A stretch of 20,568 bases of DNA from Beijerinckiaceae bacterium (GCA_947455285.1 CANGOK010000021.1:1-20568); one strand, 5' to 3'; positions 7,363 to 14,919 are shown, counted from the first letter of the stretch. Numbers and translations: made by a program. The notes: generated by a model from the letters alone, not told the origin.

Positions 7363-7372
7363 GCTGGGGTAG

Positions 7373-7400
7373 GGAAGGGCGGAGCGTTTCCGCCGCTTCC
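7373..7400. terminator. Candidate bidirectional hairpin between convergent genes
   Basis: GGAAG (7373-7377) with CTTCC (7396-7400) and GGCGGA (7378-7383) with TCCGCC (7389-7394) form an 11-pair stem with one bulged G and a GCGTT loop. It lies 11 bases past the hydrolase stop and ahead of the convergent small gene. Neither side has a clear T run, so termination is plausible but not certain. Confidence 0.45.
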
Positions 7401-7409
7401 ATTGGTGGT

Positions 7410-7631
7410 TCAGGGCCGCATGCCCTGAGAGCGCATGCAGGAGCTATAGAGCGCCATTCGTCTTTGCTGGACGGAGGTGTCGTCACCCCTCATGGGCGCC
7501 TGCTTCTGCGCCTTTTGCACGCACATTGTGACGGCTTGATTGCGGTTTGGGCTGTTAGCCGCGAAGGCGGGAGCGGCGGCAATCAAGGCCAATCCGCTGA
7601 CCGTAGCGGCGAAGGTCAATCTGGCGATCAT
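7410..7631 (-). CDS. Small secreted two-cysteine protein, unknown function
   Basis: A 73-residue protein with a clear signal peptide (positive N-terminus, alanine-rich core, cut near AFA at residues 22-24). The mature chain is only about 49 residues, polar and basic, with Cys37 and Cys65 spaced like a disulfide pair (AVTMCVQKAQ and LYSSCMRSQG). The Cys/SCM pattern recalls small PsiF-type periplasmic repeats, but the match is too loose to name it. The start is firm: AAGGAG sits seven bases before the ATG at 7631. A six-pair hairpin (7656-7672) occurs in its leader, and a seven-pair inverted repeat (7410-7428) covers its last codons and stop. It is convergent with the hydrolase upstream in the window and separated from bamE by a terminator. 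Confidence 0.75.
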   Translation of the reverse strand: MIARLTFAATVSGLALIAAAPAFAANSPNRNQAVTMCVQKAQKQAPMRGDDTSVQQRRMALYSSCMRSQGMRP

Positions 7632-7772
7632 CTGGGTCTCCTTGAAGCGAGGCGAAGACGGAACGCCCGTCTCCAGGGCGACAGATCATGGCTCAAGGGG
7701 AAAAACTGCAGCAATTCAGCTAGATGGTCAGTCACTTCATTCAAATTGCCGAGCAAGAGCGGCGCTAAATGC

Positions 7773-7800
7773 AAAAAAGCGCCCCGCGAGAGGGCGCTTT
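7773..7800 (-). terminator. Rho-independent terminator of the bamE-like gene
   Basis: On the minus strand AAAGCGCCC and GGGCGCTTT (7800-7792 with 7784-7776) form a nine-pair stem with a seven-base loop, followed by a run of six T (7778-7773, the last three shared with the stem's closing A-T pairs). It begins 25 bases after the bamE stop. Confidence 0.88.
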
Positions 7801-7824
7801 GCAGAAGCCGCGGCCAGCGACCGA

Positions 7825-8268
7825 TCAGAACCTCAGGAGGTTCTTCATCGCGTTGGCGATGAAGGAGGATTCCGCGCCTGCGGTGGGGGTGGTGCGGGAC
7901 ACGAAATCGAAGACCTGACCATCCTGCAGGCCATAGTTGGCGATGCGTTCGACCTTCTTTTTCTTGTCGAAATAGACCGCGAAAATGCGCTGCTCCACAA
8001 TGTTGGGCCGCTGGAAAGCGAGCGACTGAACGGATTTTTGCGAAATGTAATACCAGGCTGAGCCGCCCACGGTGGAGGTCGTGGAGGGGGTGCCCAGCAC
8101 CACCAGAACCTGCTCCGCAGAGGAGCCGACCTTAACCTGCTCGAGCAGGCGGTCGTCCGCCACATAGCCGTGCTGCAGATCGCCATCATAACCAAGGCAA
8201 CCCGCCAGCGAGAGCGACAGCATGGCTGCGAAAGCCAATTTTGCGATGCTGGTTTTGGACGTCCGCAT
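7825..8268 (-). CDS. bamE: BamE-like outer-membrane assembly lipoprotein (SmpA/OmlA)
   Basis: A 147-residue lipoprotein. A signal peptide ends in the lipobox LSLAGC, so Cys24 would be lipidated. The SmpA/OmlA domain follows: GYVADDRLLEQVKVGSSAEQVLVVLGTPSTTS (the family's typical 'G.s.eqV...LG.P' helix-turn), then GSAWYYISQK, and FDKKKKVERIANYGLQDG. BamE stabilises the BAM complex that inserts beta-barrel proteins into the outer membrane. ATG 8268 is chosen because the signal peptide begins there; an open frame reaches back to 8391 but adds 41 non-signal residues. Translation signal is weak (GAG seven bases upstream). The gene is divergent from the cytochrome bc1 chaperone and ends in a strong terminator. 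Confidence 0.88.
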   Translation of the reverse strand: MRTSKTSIAKLAFAAMLSLSLAGCLGYDGDLQHGYVADDRLLEQVKVGSSAEQVLVVLGTPSTTSTVGGSAWYYISQKSVQSLAFQRPNIVEQRIFAVYFDKKKKVERIANYGLQDGQVFDFVSRTTPTAGAESSFIANAMKNLLRF

Positions 8269-8435
8269 GATCAACTCAGCCCCCGGGACCTGGTCCCTTG
8301 CTACAATCGTGACGTGAAAGCCCCCGCCAAGGCAGGATTTCGCTTGCAACCCGCTCATTCGATGCCTAACCCCCGTGGCATGGATTTGCAAGGGCGAGAG
8401 CTTCGCGGCGTCGCATCCGCACCGGAGGCAGGACT

Positions 8436-8981
8436 ATGATTTTCGGCATGTTCCGGCGGTCCGGCAACGAACGTGTCATCGAACGGCTTCACGGCGACAT
8501 CGTGGCGGCCGTGCGCCAACCTGCGCTTTATCTTGAATATGGCGTGGATGACACATTCGAGGGGCGGTTTGAGCTGTTGGCCCTGTTCGCCACGCTAGTG
8601 GTCCGCCGCCTTGCGCAGCTGCCTGCGCCCGCGCCGGACCTTTCGCAGGATCTGACCGATCGCATTTTCAGCGAGCTTGACGCCGCCATGCGTGAGCTGG
8701 GCGTCGGGGATCTCGCCGTGCCCAAGCGCATCAAGAAATTCGCCGAGGCTTTTTTGGGGCGCCGCAAGGCTTATGACGCCGCGCTTTCCGCTAGTTCGCA
8801 GGCGCAGTTGGCCGATGCTATTGCGCGCAATGTATACGGCCTCGATCCTGCCGGGAGCGATGTGCGGGCCGTGAGGCTCGCCCGTTATGCGGTGGCGGCG
8901 GAGGCCGCGCTGGCGGAAGCCTCGCTGGACACGCTGCTATCGGGATCCGCTCCCTTTCCCAAGTCCGACACTATCGAGTAG
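8436..8981 (+). CDS. Ubiquinol-cytochrome c chaperone family protein (CBP3-like)
   Basis: A 181-residue soluble protein of the ubiquinol-cytochrome c chaperone family, the bacterial relatives of mitochondrial Cbp3/UQCC1, which assist assembly of cytochrome b in the bc1 complex. Diagnostic stretches are DDTFEGRFELLALFATLVVRRL (about 39-59), then SQDLTDRIFSELDAAMRELGVGD and VPKRIKKFAEAFLGRRKAYDAAL (about 95-117). ATG 8436 follows GGAGG at eight bases. It is nine bases ahead of the DUF177 gene and they are surely co-transcribed. The pairing with yceD and plsX is common in alphaproteobacteria. Confidence 0.9.
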   Translation: MIFGMFRRSGNERVIERLHGDIVAAVRQPALYLEYGVDDTFEGRFELLALFATLVVRRLAQLPAPAPDLSQDLTDRIFSELDAAMRELGVGDLAVPKRIKKFAEAFLGRRKAYDAALSASSQAQLADAIARNVYGLDPAGSDVRAVRLARYAVAAEAALAEASLDTLLSGSAPFPKSDTIE

Positions 8982-8990
8982 GAGAGCGGA

Positions 8991-9665
8991 ATGAAAACGC
9001 GCCGCCCCAAGTCTTCGCCTCCCGGCAAGTCGCACGCCAAACCCGCAGCCAGGCCCGCAGATAAGGCGGGAACGCGCAATGCGGTCCATGTGGCGGGCGC
9101 CCTCAATGCGTCGCGCGGGCCTTTCTCCCGTCCGATCGAGGTGGCCCTTGCCGAGGACAAGCCCCTTCGTATGACGATTGCGGCGACTGAGGCTGAGTGC
9201 GCCGAAATTGCGCGCCTGAACGATATTCCTGCCATCTCAGACCTCACCGCCACCTTCGAGGTCACCTCTGCGGGACGGGAACGCTTTCTCGTCTCCGGCG
9301 AGGTCCGGGCGCGGGTCACGCAGATATGCGTGGTCAGTCTGGAGCCGTTCGTAAGCGAAATAGTCCAGCCCGTGGATGTCCCCTTCGCCTCGCCGAGCGA
9401 AGTGGAGCAGGCTGAGGTCGCCTACGCCCGTCGACATGAGGAGGATCCGGATGCGGACAATATTCCTGATCCGCCTGATCCGATCTTCAACGGCCAGATC
9501 GACCTTGGCGAATTGGCGTGTGAGGAGCTGACGTTGGGGCTTGATCCCTATCCGCGCAAAGAGGGTGTGGAATTCGTTCCTGAAACAGATGAAGCGGATG
9601 GTGTTGGTCAGGATTCTCCTTTCGCCGCCTTGGCGAAACTGAAACAAGGGCAAGGAGAAGCCTAG
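8991..9665 (+). CDS. YceD/DUF177 family protein
   Basis: A 224-residue protein of the DUF177/YceD family, found beside rpmF or plsX in many bacteria and linked to large-subunit ribosomal RNA or ribosome metabolism. The N-terminal 35 residues are basic and low in complexity. Then come the conserved core RVTQICVVSLEPFVSEI (about 108-124) and the C-terminal hallmark PDPPDPIFNGQIDLGELACEEL followed by LDPYPRKEGVEF (about 159-190). AGGAG lies six bases before the ATG. The family's zinc-binding-like cysteine pair is incomplete: one Cys lies in the core and another in LACEEL. It follows the bc1 chaperone closely and precedes plsX by 77 bases. Confidence 0.88.
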   Translation: MKTRRPKSSPPGKSHAKPAARPADKAGTRNAVHVAGALNASRGPFSRPIEVALAEDKPLRMTIAATEAECAEIARLNDIPAISDLTATFEVTSAGRERFLVSGEVRARVTQICVVSLEPFVSEIVQPVDVPFASPSEVEQAEVAYARRHEEDPDADNIPDPPDPIFNGQIDLGELACEELTLGLDPYPRKEGVEFVPETDEADGVGQDSPFAALAKLKQGQGEA

Positions 9666-9678
9666 CCTTATCGCGGCA

Positions 9679-9706
9679 TTGCGTTCGCAGCGTTAACGGT
9701 TATTGT
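9679..9706 (+). promoter_or_regulatory. Candidate sigma70-type promoter before plsX
   Basis: TTGCGT (9679-9684), a 16-base spacer and TATTGT (9701-9706) lie in the gap between DUF177 and plsX, placing a start near 9713, about 30 bases before the plsX ATG. It would allow plsX-fabH expression independent of the upstream pair. Confidence 0.4.
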
Positions 9707-9742
9707 CCGCCACCCCGACGCTGAAGGTTCTTACGTTGGGTC

Positions 9743-10840
9743 ATGGAGTTCCCCCCGGTTATGAAACCCCAGGTCCGGATAGCCCTTGACGCGATGGGCG
9801 GCGACCACGGTCCCTCCGTAGTCATCCCTGGCGCGGCCCATGCGCTTACGCAGCGCTCGGACATCAGCTTCCTGATGTATGGCGATGAGGCTGTCGTTCG
9901 ACCGCTCCTCGACCAATATCCCGCCCTCAAGGCGGTGACGACCTTCGTCCACACGGACGTCTGGGTGAAGATGGGCGACAAGCCCAGCCAGGCCCTGCGT
10001 CAGGGGCGCCGCAATTCCTCGATGTGGCTGGCCCTTGAGGCGGTGAAGAAGGGCGAGGCGGATGTCGCGGTTTCCGCCGGCAACACTGGCGCCCTTATGG
10101 CCATGGCCAAGTTTTGCCTGCGCACCATGGCGCAAATCGACCGTCCCGCGATTGCGGGGATCTGGCCAACATTGCGTGGCTCCTCCATCGTGCTTGACGT
10201 GGGCGCCAGCATTGGCGGCGATGCGCAGCATTATGTTGATCTCTCCGTCATGGGCGCCGCGATGGCGAGCATCGTATTTGGCCTCCCGCGCCCAACGGTG
10301 GGCTTGCTCAATGTGGGCGTCGAGGAGATCAAGGGCATCGAAGAGGTGAAGGCCGCCGGGCGAATGCTGCGCGAAGCCAATTTGCCCGCCCTCACTTACC
10401 ACGGCTTTGTCGAGGGCGATGACATCGGCAAGGGCGCCGTTGATGTTGTTGTGACCGAAGGTTTCACCGGCAATATCGCCCTGAAGACGGCTGAGGGCAC
10501 CGCCCGTCAGATCGCCACCGTCCTGCGCGAAGCGATTCAGGCAAGCTTTATGGCGCGAATCGGCTATCTTTTCGCCAAAAGCGCCTTCGATGCTCTGAAG
10601 GCCAAAATGGATCCACGTCGCGCCAATGGCGGCGTGTTTCTTGGGCTGGAGGGGATCGTCATCAAGAGCCACGGCGGCACGGACGAGATCGGCTTCGCGG
10701 GAGCGATCGACATTGGCTACAAGATGGTGCGGCAGGACCTGCTTACGCGCATCCGTGAATCGCTCGGGGCCTGGCAGGACAGCAGAACTTCGCTAGGGAC
10801 ACCCGCTACCGCGGCCCAGCACGAGCCTGAAACGGATTGA
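9743..10840 (+). CDS. plsX: Phosphate acyltransferase PlsX
   Basis: PlsX converts acyl-ACP and phosphate to acyl-phosphate, the donor for PlsY in phospholipid synthesis, at the inner membrane surface. The 365-residue protein shows the family signatures: RIALDAMGGDHGPSVVIPGA near the N-terminus, ALRQGRRNSSMWLALEAVKKG, VSAGNTGALMAMAKF (about 112-126), GIWPTLRGSSIVLDVGA, VGLLNVGVEEIKG, and the DVVVTEGFTGNIALKTAEGT block (about 234-253). Two starts fit: ATG 9743 and ATG 9761 (MKPQVRIAL); neither has a strong ribosome site, so the longer one is kept. Its stop is four bases from the fabH start, so the two are coupled. Confidence 0.95.
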   Translation: MEFPPVMKPQVRIALDAMGGDHGPSVVIPGAAHALTQRSDISFLMYGDEAVVRPLLDQYPALKAVTTFVHTDVWVKMGDKPSQALRQGRRNSSMWLALEAVKKGEADVAVSAGNTGALMAMAKFCLRTMAQIDRPAIAGIWPTLRGSSIVLDVGASIGGDAQHYVDLSVMGAAMASIVFGLPRPTVGLLNVGVEEIKGIEEVKAAGRMLREANLPALTYHGFVEGDDIGKGAVDVVVTEGFTGNIALKTAEGTARQIATVLREAIQASFMARIGYLFAKSAFDALKAKMDPRRANGGVFLGLEGIVIKSHGGTDEIGFAGAIDIGYKMVRQDLLTRIRESLGAWQDSRTSLGTPATAAQHEPETD

Positions 10841-10844
10841 GATC

Positions 10845-11834
10845 GTGACCCAACCGACCAGCAAATTGCGTTCCGTCGTCGCGGGCGTCGGATCCTACCT
10901 GCCAGAGCGCCGCGTCACCAACGCTGATCTTGAGAAGATGGTCGAAACGACTGACGAATGGATCGTCAAGCGGACCGGCATTCGCTCGCGCCATCTCGCT
11001 GCAGAAGGCGAGACGACCTCAATGCTCGCGACAAAGGCCGCCCAGCGCGCGCTTGACGCTGCGGGCCTTGGTCCCGAAGACATCGACCTTATCGTTCTCG
11101 GCACAGCGACGCCCGATTACACTTTTCCCTCCACCGCCACGCAGGTGCAGGCCGCCCTTGGCATAACCCGCGGCGTCGCGTTCGATCTGCAGGCTGTTTG
11201 CTCTGGGTTCGTTTTCGCGGTCGCGACGGCGGACAAGTTCCTGACCTCCGGCTCGCATAAGCGGGCGCTGGTGATCGGCGCTGAGACCTTCTCGCGCCTG
11301 CTCGACTGGAATGACCGCACGACTTGCGTCCTCTTTGGCGATGGCGCTGGCGCGATCGTTCTAGAAGCGCGCGAAGGGGAGGGCTCCCTCGCCGACCGCG
11401 GCGTGCTGACGAGCCACCTGCGCTCTGACGGACGTCACCGCGAGAAGCTCTTCGTTGATGGCGGTCCCTCGACGACCGGCACGACTGGTCATCTGCGCAT
11501 GTTGGGCAAGGAAGTGTTCCGTCACGCCGTCGGCATGGTGACAGATGTCATGACCGACGCTTTCGCGGCCACTGGCTACACGGCGAACGATCTCGACTGG
11601 TTCGTGCCGCATCAGGCCAACGAGCGGATCATCGACGCTTCCGCTGAAAAACTCGGCATTGCGCCCGAGAAAATCGTTAAAACAGTCAGTCTGCACGGAA
11701 ACACATCTGCTGCTTCCATTCCGCTGGCGCTGGCGACCGCTTGCGCAGATGGTCGTATCAAGCGGGGCGACCTTGTGATGATCGAGGCCATGGGCGGGGG
11801 CTTCACCTGGGGTTCCGCACTGATTCGATGGTGA
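10845..11834 (+). CDS. fabH: 3-oxoacyl-ACP synthase III FabH
   Basis: FabH condenses acetyl-CoA with malonyl-ACP to start fatty-acid synthesis. The 329-residue thiolase-fold protein has all three catalytic residues: Cys119 in AVCSGF, His256 in PHQANERI and Asn286 in HGNTSAAS. It also has the N-terminal GVGSYLPERRVTN, the TGIRSRH loop and the C-terminal GGGFTWGSALIRW. The start is GTG at 10845, four bases after the plsX stop, which fits translational coupling; length is normal. The pair feeds both fatty acid initiation and phospholipid acylation. Confidence 0.96.
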   Translation: MTQPTSKLRSVVAGVGSYLPERRVTNADLEKMVETTDEWIVKRTGIRSRHLAAEGETTSMLATKAAQRALDAAGLGPEDIDLIVLGTATPDYTFPSTATQVQAALGITRGVAFDLQAVCSGFVFAVATADKFLTSGSHKRALVIGAETFSRLLDWNDRTTCVLFGDGAGAIVLEAREGEGSLADRGVLTSHLRSDGRHREKLFVDGGPSTTGTTGHLRMLGKEVFRHAVGMVTDVMTDAFAATGYTANDLDWFVPHQANERIIDASAEKLGIAPEKIVKTVSLHGNTSAASIPLALATACADGRIKRGDLVMIEAMGGGFTWGSALIRW

Positions 11835-11843
11835 TTTTTATTG

Positions 11844-11872
11844 TTGCGCTTGTGTTTCCGTCTGTTTAGCCT
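11844..11872 (+). promoter_or_regulatory. Candidate promoter of ihfA
   Basis: TTGCGC (11844-11849), a 17-base spacer and TAGCCT (11867-11872) lie just after fabH, giving a start near 11879 and a leader of about 75 bases before the ihfA ATG. The -10 is weak. I saw no IHF consensus site nearby that would indicate autoregulation. Confidence 0.35.
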
Positions 11873-11953
11873 TACAAAGGCCAAGCTGAGAGGCGAAATC
11901 AAATTTCCTTCTAGATTCAATGGGTGTATTCTGGTTCCGAGGTTGAACGAGCC

Positions 11954-12283
11954 ATGACAAAATCTGATCCTGCCGCCCGCGTTTCGCGCACAGTCACCCG
12001 AGCCGATCTTTCCGAGGCTGTTTATCAGCGCGTCGGCCTGTCTCGCGCTGAATCTGCGCATCTCGTGGAAGCTTTTCTTCACGAGATTTCAGACACGATC
12101 GCGCGCGGCGAAACCGTTAAACTCTCTTCCTTCGGATCCTTTGTGGTTCGCTCGAAGGGCGAGCGAATCGGCCGTAATCCGAAGACTGGCGTCGAAGTTC
12201 CGATCACGCCGCGCCGCGTTATGGTATTCAAGCCTTCGAACCTTTTGAAGGCGCGAATCAACGGTGCGCCTCTCGACGACTGA
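11954..12283 (+). CDS. ihfA: Integration host factor alpha subunit
   Basis: IHF alpha pairs with IHF beta to bend DNA by intercalation into the minor groove, helping transcription, replication and recombination. The 109-residue protein has the dimerising N-terminus VTRADLSEAVYQRVGLSRAESAHLV, the GETVKLSSFGSF turn (about 45-56) and the beta-arm ERIGRNPKTGVEVPITPRRVMVFKPS with the intercalating Pro in RNPKTG. VEVPITPRRVMVF and SNLLKARING separate IHF alpha from HU. ATG 11954 is preferred over a GTG at 11924 because the extra ten residues lack family character. The next gene starts 14 bases after its stop, so they are co-transcribed. Confidence 0.95.
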   Translation: MTKSDPAARVSRTVTRADLSEAVYQRVGLSRAESAHLVEAFLHEISDTIARGETVKLSSFGSFVVRSKGERIGRNPKTGVEVPITPRRVMVFKPSNLLKARINGAPLDD

Positions 12284-12296
12284 GCCGGGGACCTGC

Positions 12297-12740
12297 ATGG
12301 AAAAGAGCGTCGACGCCTTCCGCACGATCAGCGAAGCCGCCGAGGAGCTCGACGTTCCCCAGCACGTTCTGCGCTTTTGGGAGACGCGTTTCTCCCAGAT
12401 TCGCCCCATGAAGAGGGGCGGGGGGCGCCGGTACTATCGTCCCGAAGATATGGATCTTCTGCGCGCGATCCGTAGCCTTCTCTATGGCGAGGGTTATACC
12501 ATCCGCGGCGTTCAGCGCCTGCTGAAGGAACGCGGCGTGCGCGCCGTCATGGCCTTGCCCAAGGCCGGCGGCGCTTCCGGGTTAGAAGATCAGGCTCCAA
12601 TAAGCTCCAGCGATCCCGAGAGGGAGTCGCTCGCTCATGAGGCTGCCGATGTATACGCTGACATGAGCTGCGCGCTGCGCGCTGCGCTCAGCGAGATCGA
12701 GGAAGCGCAACGAATTCTGCGCGCAGCCCACGCTCACTGA
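12297..12740 (+). CDS. MerR family transcriptional regulator
   Basis: A 147-residue regulator with an N-terminal winged-helix MerR domain: FRTISEAAEELDVPQHVLRFWETRF as the first helix-turn-helix (about 8-32), GGGRRYYRPEDMDLLRAI as the wing (about 40-57), then IRGVQRLLKERG. The rest (about 85-147) is acidic and helical, ending in a likely coiled coil (SEIEEAQRILRAA); it contains no metal-binding cysteine cluster, only one Cys, so it is not a mercury- or copper-type sensor. Effector and targets are unknown. ATG 12297 follows GGGG; an upstream frame from 12264 would overlap ihfA. It is the last gene of the ihfA unit and precedes tRNA-Pro, an arrangement common in Hyphomicrobiales. Confidence 0.88.
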   Translation: MEKSVDAFRTISEAAEELDVPQHVLRFWETRFSQIRPMKRGGGRRYYRPEDMDLLRAIRSLLYGEGYTIRGVQRLLKERGVRAVMALPKAGGASGLEDQAPISSSDPERESLAHEAADVYADMSCALRAALSEIEEAQRILRAAHAH

Positions 12741-12801
12741 TCAGCTTTTCCCCTGTTTCGCATCATCGATAAGGAAATGCGTCGCAGATGGCTTTCACAG
12801 G

Positions 12802-12830
12802 TTGCACCCAGCAAAGGCCTTCTCTATAAG
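12802..12830 (+). promoter_or_regulatory. Sigma70 promoter of tRNA-Pro
   Basis: TTGCAC (12802-12807), an ideal 17-base spacer and TATAAG (12825-12830) end nine bases before the tRNA, so transcription should start about three bases ahead of the mature 5' end or a little further in. Confidence 0.75.
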
Positions 12831-12839
12831 ACGCGCAGT

Positions 12840-12917
12840 CGGAGTGTAGCGCAGCCCGGTTAGCGCACTTGTCTGGGGGACAAGGGGTCGTGGGTTCGAA
12901 TCCCGCCACTCCGACCA
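12840..12917 (+). tRNA. tRNA-Pro (anticodon GGG)
   Basis: A complete cloverleaf can be drawn. The acceptor arm is CGGAGTG (12840-12846) with CACTCCG (12907-12913), and the D arm carries GTAGCGCAGCCCGGTTAGCGC. The anticodon stem CTTGT/ACAAG holds the loop CTGGGGG with anticodon GGG for proline codon CCC. The T arm has GTGGGTTCGAATCCCGC with the TTCGAAT loop. The 3' CCA is encoded (12915-12917). The next bases are T-rich. Confidence 0.97.
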
Positions 12918-12952
12918 TTTTCTTCTTTGTTTTTTTTTCGCCCTTTTGGGCG
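12918..12952 (+). terminator. T-rich 3' end of the tRNA-Pro unit with a trailing hairpin
   Basis: Two T runs (12918-12921 and 12927-12938, broken by one G) follow the tRNA at once, and a five-pair hairpin CGCCC-TTTT-GGGCG (12939-12952) comes after them. The order is reversed from a classic terminator, but the tRNA's own T and acceptor stems can serve as the hairpin before the T runs. Confidence 0.5.
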
Positions 12953-13135
12953 TCCTTGCGTGTTCGCTGCTTGGTGAGCGGTTAGTGCGGAACCTCCAGC
13001 GTCAGGTCTGCGGCAATTAACCCTTCCGGACGCTCTTAACTCTACAGCTTTTGGCGTCCCGAAGCAGCGTCATCATGCCGAACCAAATGCCGTCGTCGAG
13101 GCTTATCTGCGAGGATCTCGCGAAAGGCTTTGCGT

Positions 13136-14299
13136 ATGCGCATGTTGAGTTTGCACGTAGCGACAAACACTGCGAAAGCGCTTGCGCTTTGCGCCTGTCT
13201 GTTGGGCTCGTCCGCGCAGGCGCAGACCAGACCGACGCATGCGCCCGAACGCAAGAGCTTCAGCGCGCAGGAACAGGCGGCGGCTGTCGTCCCTGCCTTT
13301 CCCGACGTGCGCTTCTTTGCAGATGCCACCCATGATTTCCGACGCGCCTTGCCACAGCGACCTGGCCCTTGGCTGGCCTTGTCTGCAGGTGGCGAGGATG
13401 GCGCCTTCGGCGCAGGCGTGCTCACAGGTTGGACGGGCAATGGCCGCCCCGAGTTCGCCGTCGTCACAGGCGTAAGCACGGGAGCCCTGATCGGCGTATA
13501 TGCCTTCCTGGGCTCCTCCTACGACCCTATGCTGGAGGCCGCCTATACGACCATCAATTCCGCAGATGTGTATGAAGCCGCCAGCACCCATGAAAGCCTC
13601 GTGGATGCATGGCCGTTGCGCAGGTTGGTCGATAAGGCGATCACCGCACAACTGCTGCGCGATGTAGCGAGCGCCCATAACAATGGTCGACGCCTCTTTG
13701 TCATAACCACCAATCTTGACGCCGGTAGGCCTGTCGTCTGGAACATGGGCGCCATCGCGCGACAGTCCAGCGATGAATCGCTCGCACTGTTCAAACAGGT
13801 TCTGCTGGCCTCCAGCAGCATTCCCGGCGTGTTTCAACCCATGCTGATCAATGCGGAAGGGCAGGGCGGTTCCTTTCACGAACTCCACGTCGACGGCGCG
13901 CTCGCAAGTCCATTCTATGTGGCGCCGGAATCCATTACCGATCTGCCCGCCTCCGAACTCTACATCTTGATCAACGGAAAATTGTCCACGGACTTCGGGG
14001 TGACCCCGCGAAAGGTTCTTCCAATTCTCGGACGTTCCTTTTCGGTGGCGTTGAAGGCGGGTGAGCGCGGGGCCATCGCCAGTTGGACGAAATGGGCGCA
14101 GATGCGCGATCTCGGGCTGAAGGTCGCCGCTATTCCGGCTACTTTCAAAATGGAAAGCAGGGGCTCATTTGACCCAGATTACATGAAGGCGCTCTATGCG
14201 GAAGGTCGTCGTTCGGCGCCGGGCGGAGAGGCCTTTCAGACGCAGAGAGGCCCCGCTACCGATCATCTTGAGGGGACTATTGCAAGGCTTCCGAAGTGA
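13136..14299 (+). CDS. Secreted patatin-like phospholipase
   Basis: A 387-residue exported acyl hydrolase. A signal peptide (KALALCACLLGSSAQAQ, cut near residue 30) is followed by a patatin domain. The oxyanion-hole stretch is LSAGGEDGAFGAG (Gly85-Gly86), the nucleophile elbow GVSTGAL with Ser114, and the dyad aspartate Asp253 in HVDGALASPF, the usual DGA/DGG motif. Patatins use this Ser-Asp dyad to cut acyl ester bonds in lipids. It should act in the periplasm or outer membrane. The start at ATG 13136 lies eight bases after AAAGG; ATG 13142 is also possible. The gene has about 220 bases of upstream sequence without a convincing promoter. Its last 23 bases overlap the end of the DUF6134-like gene on the other strand. 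A role in lipid turnover next to hopanoid genes is inference. Confidence 0.88.
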   Translation: MRMLSLHVATNTAKALALCACLLGSSAQAQTRPTHAPERKSFSAQEQAAAVVPAFPDVRFFADATHDFRRALPQRPGPWLALSAGGEDGAFGAGVLTGWTGNGRPEFAVVTGVSTGALIGVYAFLGSSYDPMLEAAYTTINSADVYEAASTHESLVDAWPLRRLVDKAITAQLLRDVASAHNNGRRLFVITTNLDAGRPVVWNMGAIARQSSDESLALFKQVLLASSSIPGVFQPMLINAEGQGGSFHELHVDGALASPFYVAPESITDLPASELYILINGKLSTDFGVTPRKVLPILGRSFSVALKAGERGAIASWTKWAQMRDLGLKVAAIPATFKMESRGSFDPDYMKALYAEGRRSAPGGEAFQTQRGPATDHLEGTIARLPK

Positions 14300-14912
14300 T
14301 GACGGAATTGTCGCTGCCTCGCAGCTGATACCGCAACGGCGCGCCGTTTTGATCGAACCATAGATCTCGATCAAGCCCACCCCTCAGCCGATAATGATGC
14401 GCGAGCTTCTGGCCCATGCGCGTCGAAATCTGTTCGTTGCCCATGTCGGTGATATTGATCTTGATCGGCTGTCCCGTCTCGGTGTTGAAAAATTCGGTGC
14501 GACCGACGAAGTCCAAGTTCCAGAAGCTTGCGGGAATTGTGACCTTTGGGGCGTCTATCCGCTTGCCATCGGCGACGATGGAAACCTTGTCGGAGCTGGC
14601 TGAGGCGTTCACCGCCAGCATCGTTCCATTGTCATTCGTTTGCGAGCGGAAGCTTGCGAAGCTATTGTCTGTCCAAGTTTCTCGCCCCACATAGCTGAAG
14701 CTATAGGCGTTGATGAACATCACTTTTACTTCGATCTGCGTGCGGAAATCGACGGTCGTCGTTGCGCCTTCAGTCGATAGGTTGATGTCATGCTGACCGA
14801 TCTGCACGCCGTTTCGCATGATGGCGAAGGACATGCGTTGCGTCTGCGGCTCAGCGTGCAGGCCTGTCGATGCAAACCCAAGAGCTAGAATGGATAGCAG
14901 AGCCGCTTTCAC
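14277..14912 (-). CDS. DUF6134-like secreted protein of unknown function
   Basis: About 211 residues with a signal peptide (KAALLSILALGFASTGLHA) and a beta-rich mature domain. The pattern resembles DUF6134: SFAIMRNGVQIGQHDINL, VDFRTQIEVKVMFINAYSFSY, ETWTDNSFASFRSQTNDNG and GQKLAHHYRLRGGLDRDLWFD, that is, a lipoprotein-carrier-like sheet that may bind a hydrophobic ligand (inference). Function is unknown. Start: GTG 14912 has GAGG five bases upstream and begins the signal peptide directly; an ATG at 14927 would add MVEAQ and overlap the dxs stop by eight bases. Either way the gene is coupled to dxs and lies downstream of hpnN, so a part in isoprenoid or hopanoid lipid handling at the envelope is plausible. 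It overlaps the patatin gene tail to tail. Confidence 0.78.
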   Translation of the reverse strand: MKAALLSILALGFASTGLHAEPQTQRMSFAIMRNGVQIGQHDINLSTEGATTTVDFRTQIEVKVMFINAYSFSYVGRETWTDNSFASFRSQTNDNGTMLAVNASASSDKVSIVADGKRIDAPKVTIPASFWNLDFVGRTEFFNTETGQPIKINITDMGNEQISTRMGQKLAHHYRLRGGLDRDLWFDQNGAPLRYQLRGSDNSVITSEALQ

Positions 14913-14919
14913 CTGCGCC

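Noticed and set aside
8376..8391. Sigma54-like TGGCATGGATTTGCAA before the bc1 chaperone
   Set aside because: The GG and GC elements are one base too close for a functional -24/-12 promoter, and the gene is a housekeeping type.
8170..8439. 89-codon plus-strand frame reaching into the bc1 chaperone start
   Set aside because: Mostly antisense to bamE and the divergent promoter region; its product has no pattern and the overlap with the chaperone start looks fortuitous.
9731..10672. 313-codon frame antisense to plsX
   Set aside because: Shadow of plsX caused by codon bias; His/Gly-rich with no family signature.
12840..12917. tRNA-Pro as an integration site for a mobile element
   Set aside because: No integrase gene, no repeated tRNA 3' end and no composition shift follow the tRNA inside the window.
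12989..13014. GGAAC with CGGC 17 bases later as an EcfG promoter for the patatin
   Set aside because: The -10 part matches only half of the expected CGTT, so this is likely chance.
13103..13888. 261-codon frame antisense to the patatin gene
   Set aside because: The plus-strand patatin has catalytic motifs and a signal peptide; the antisense product has none.
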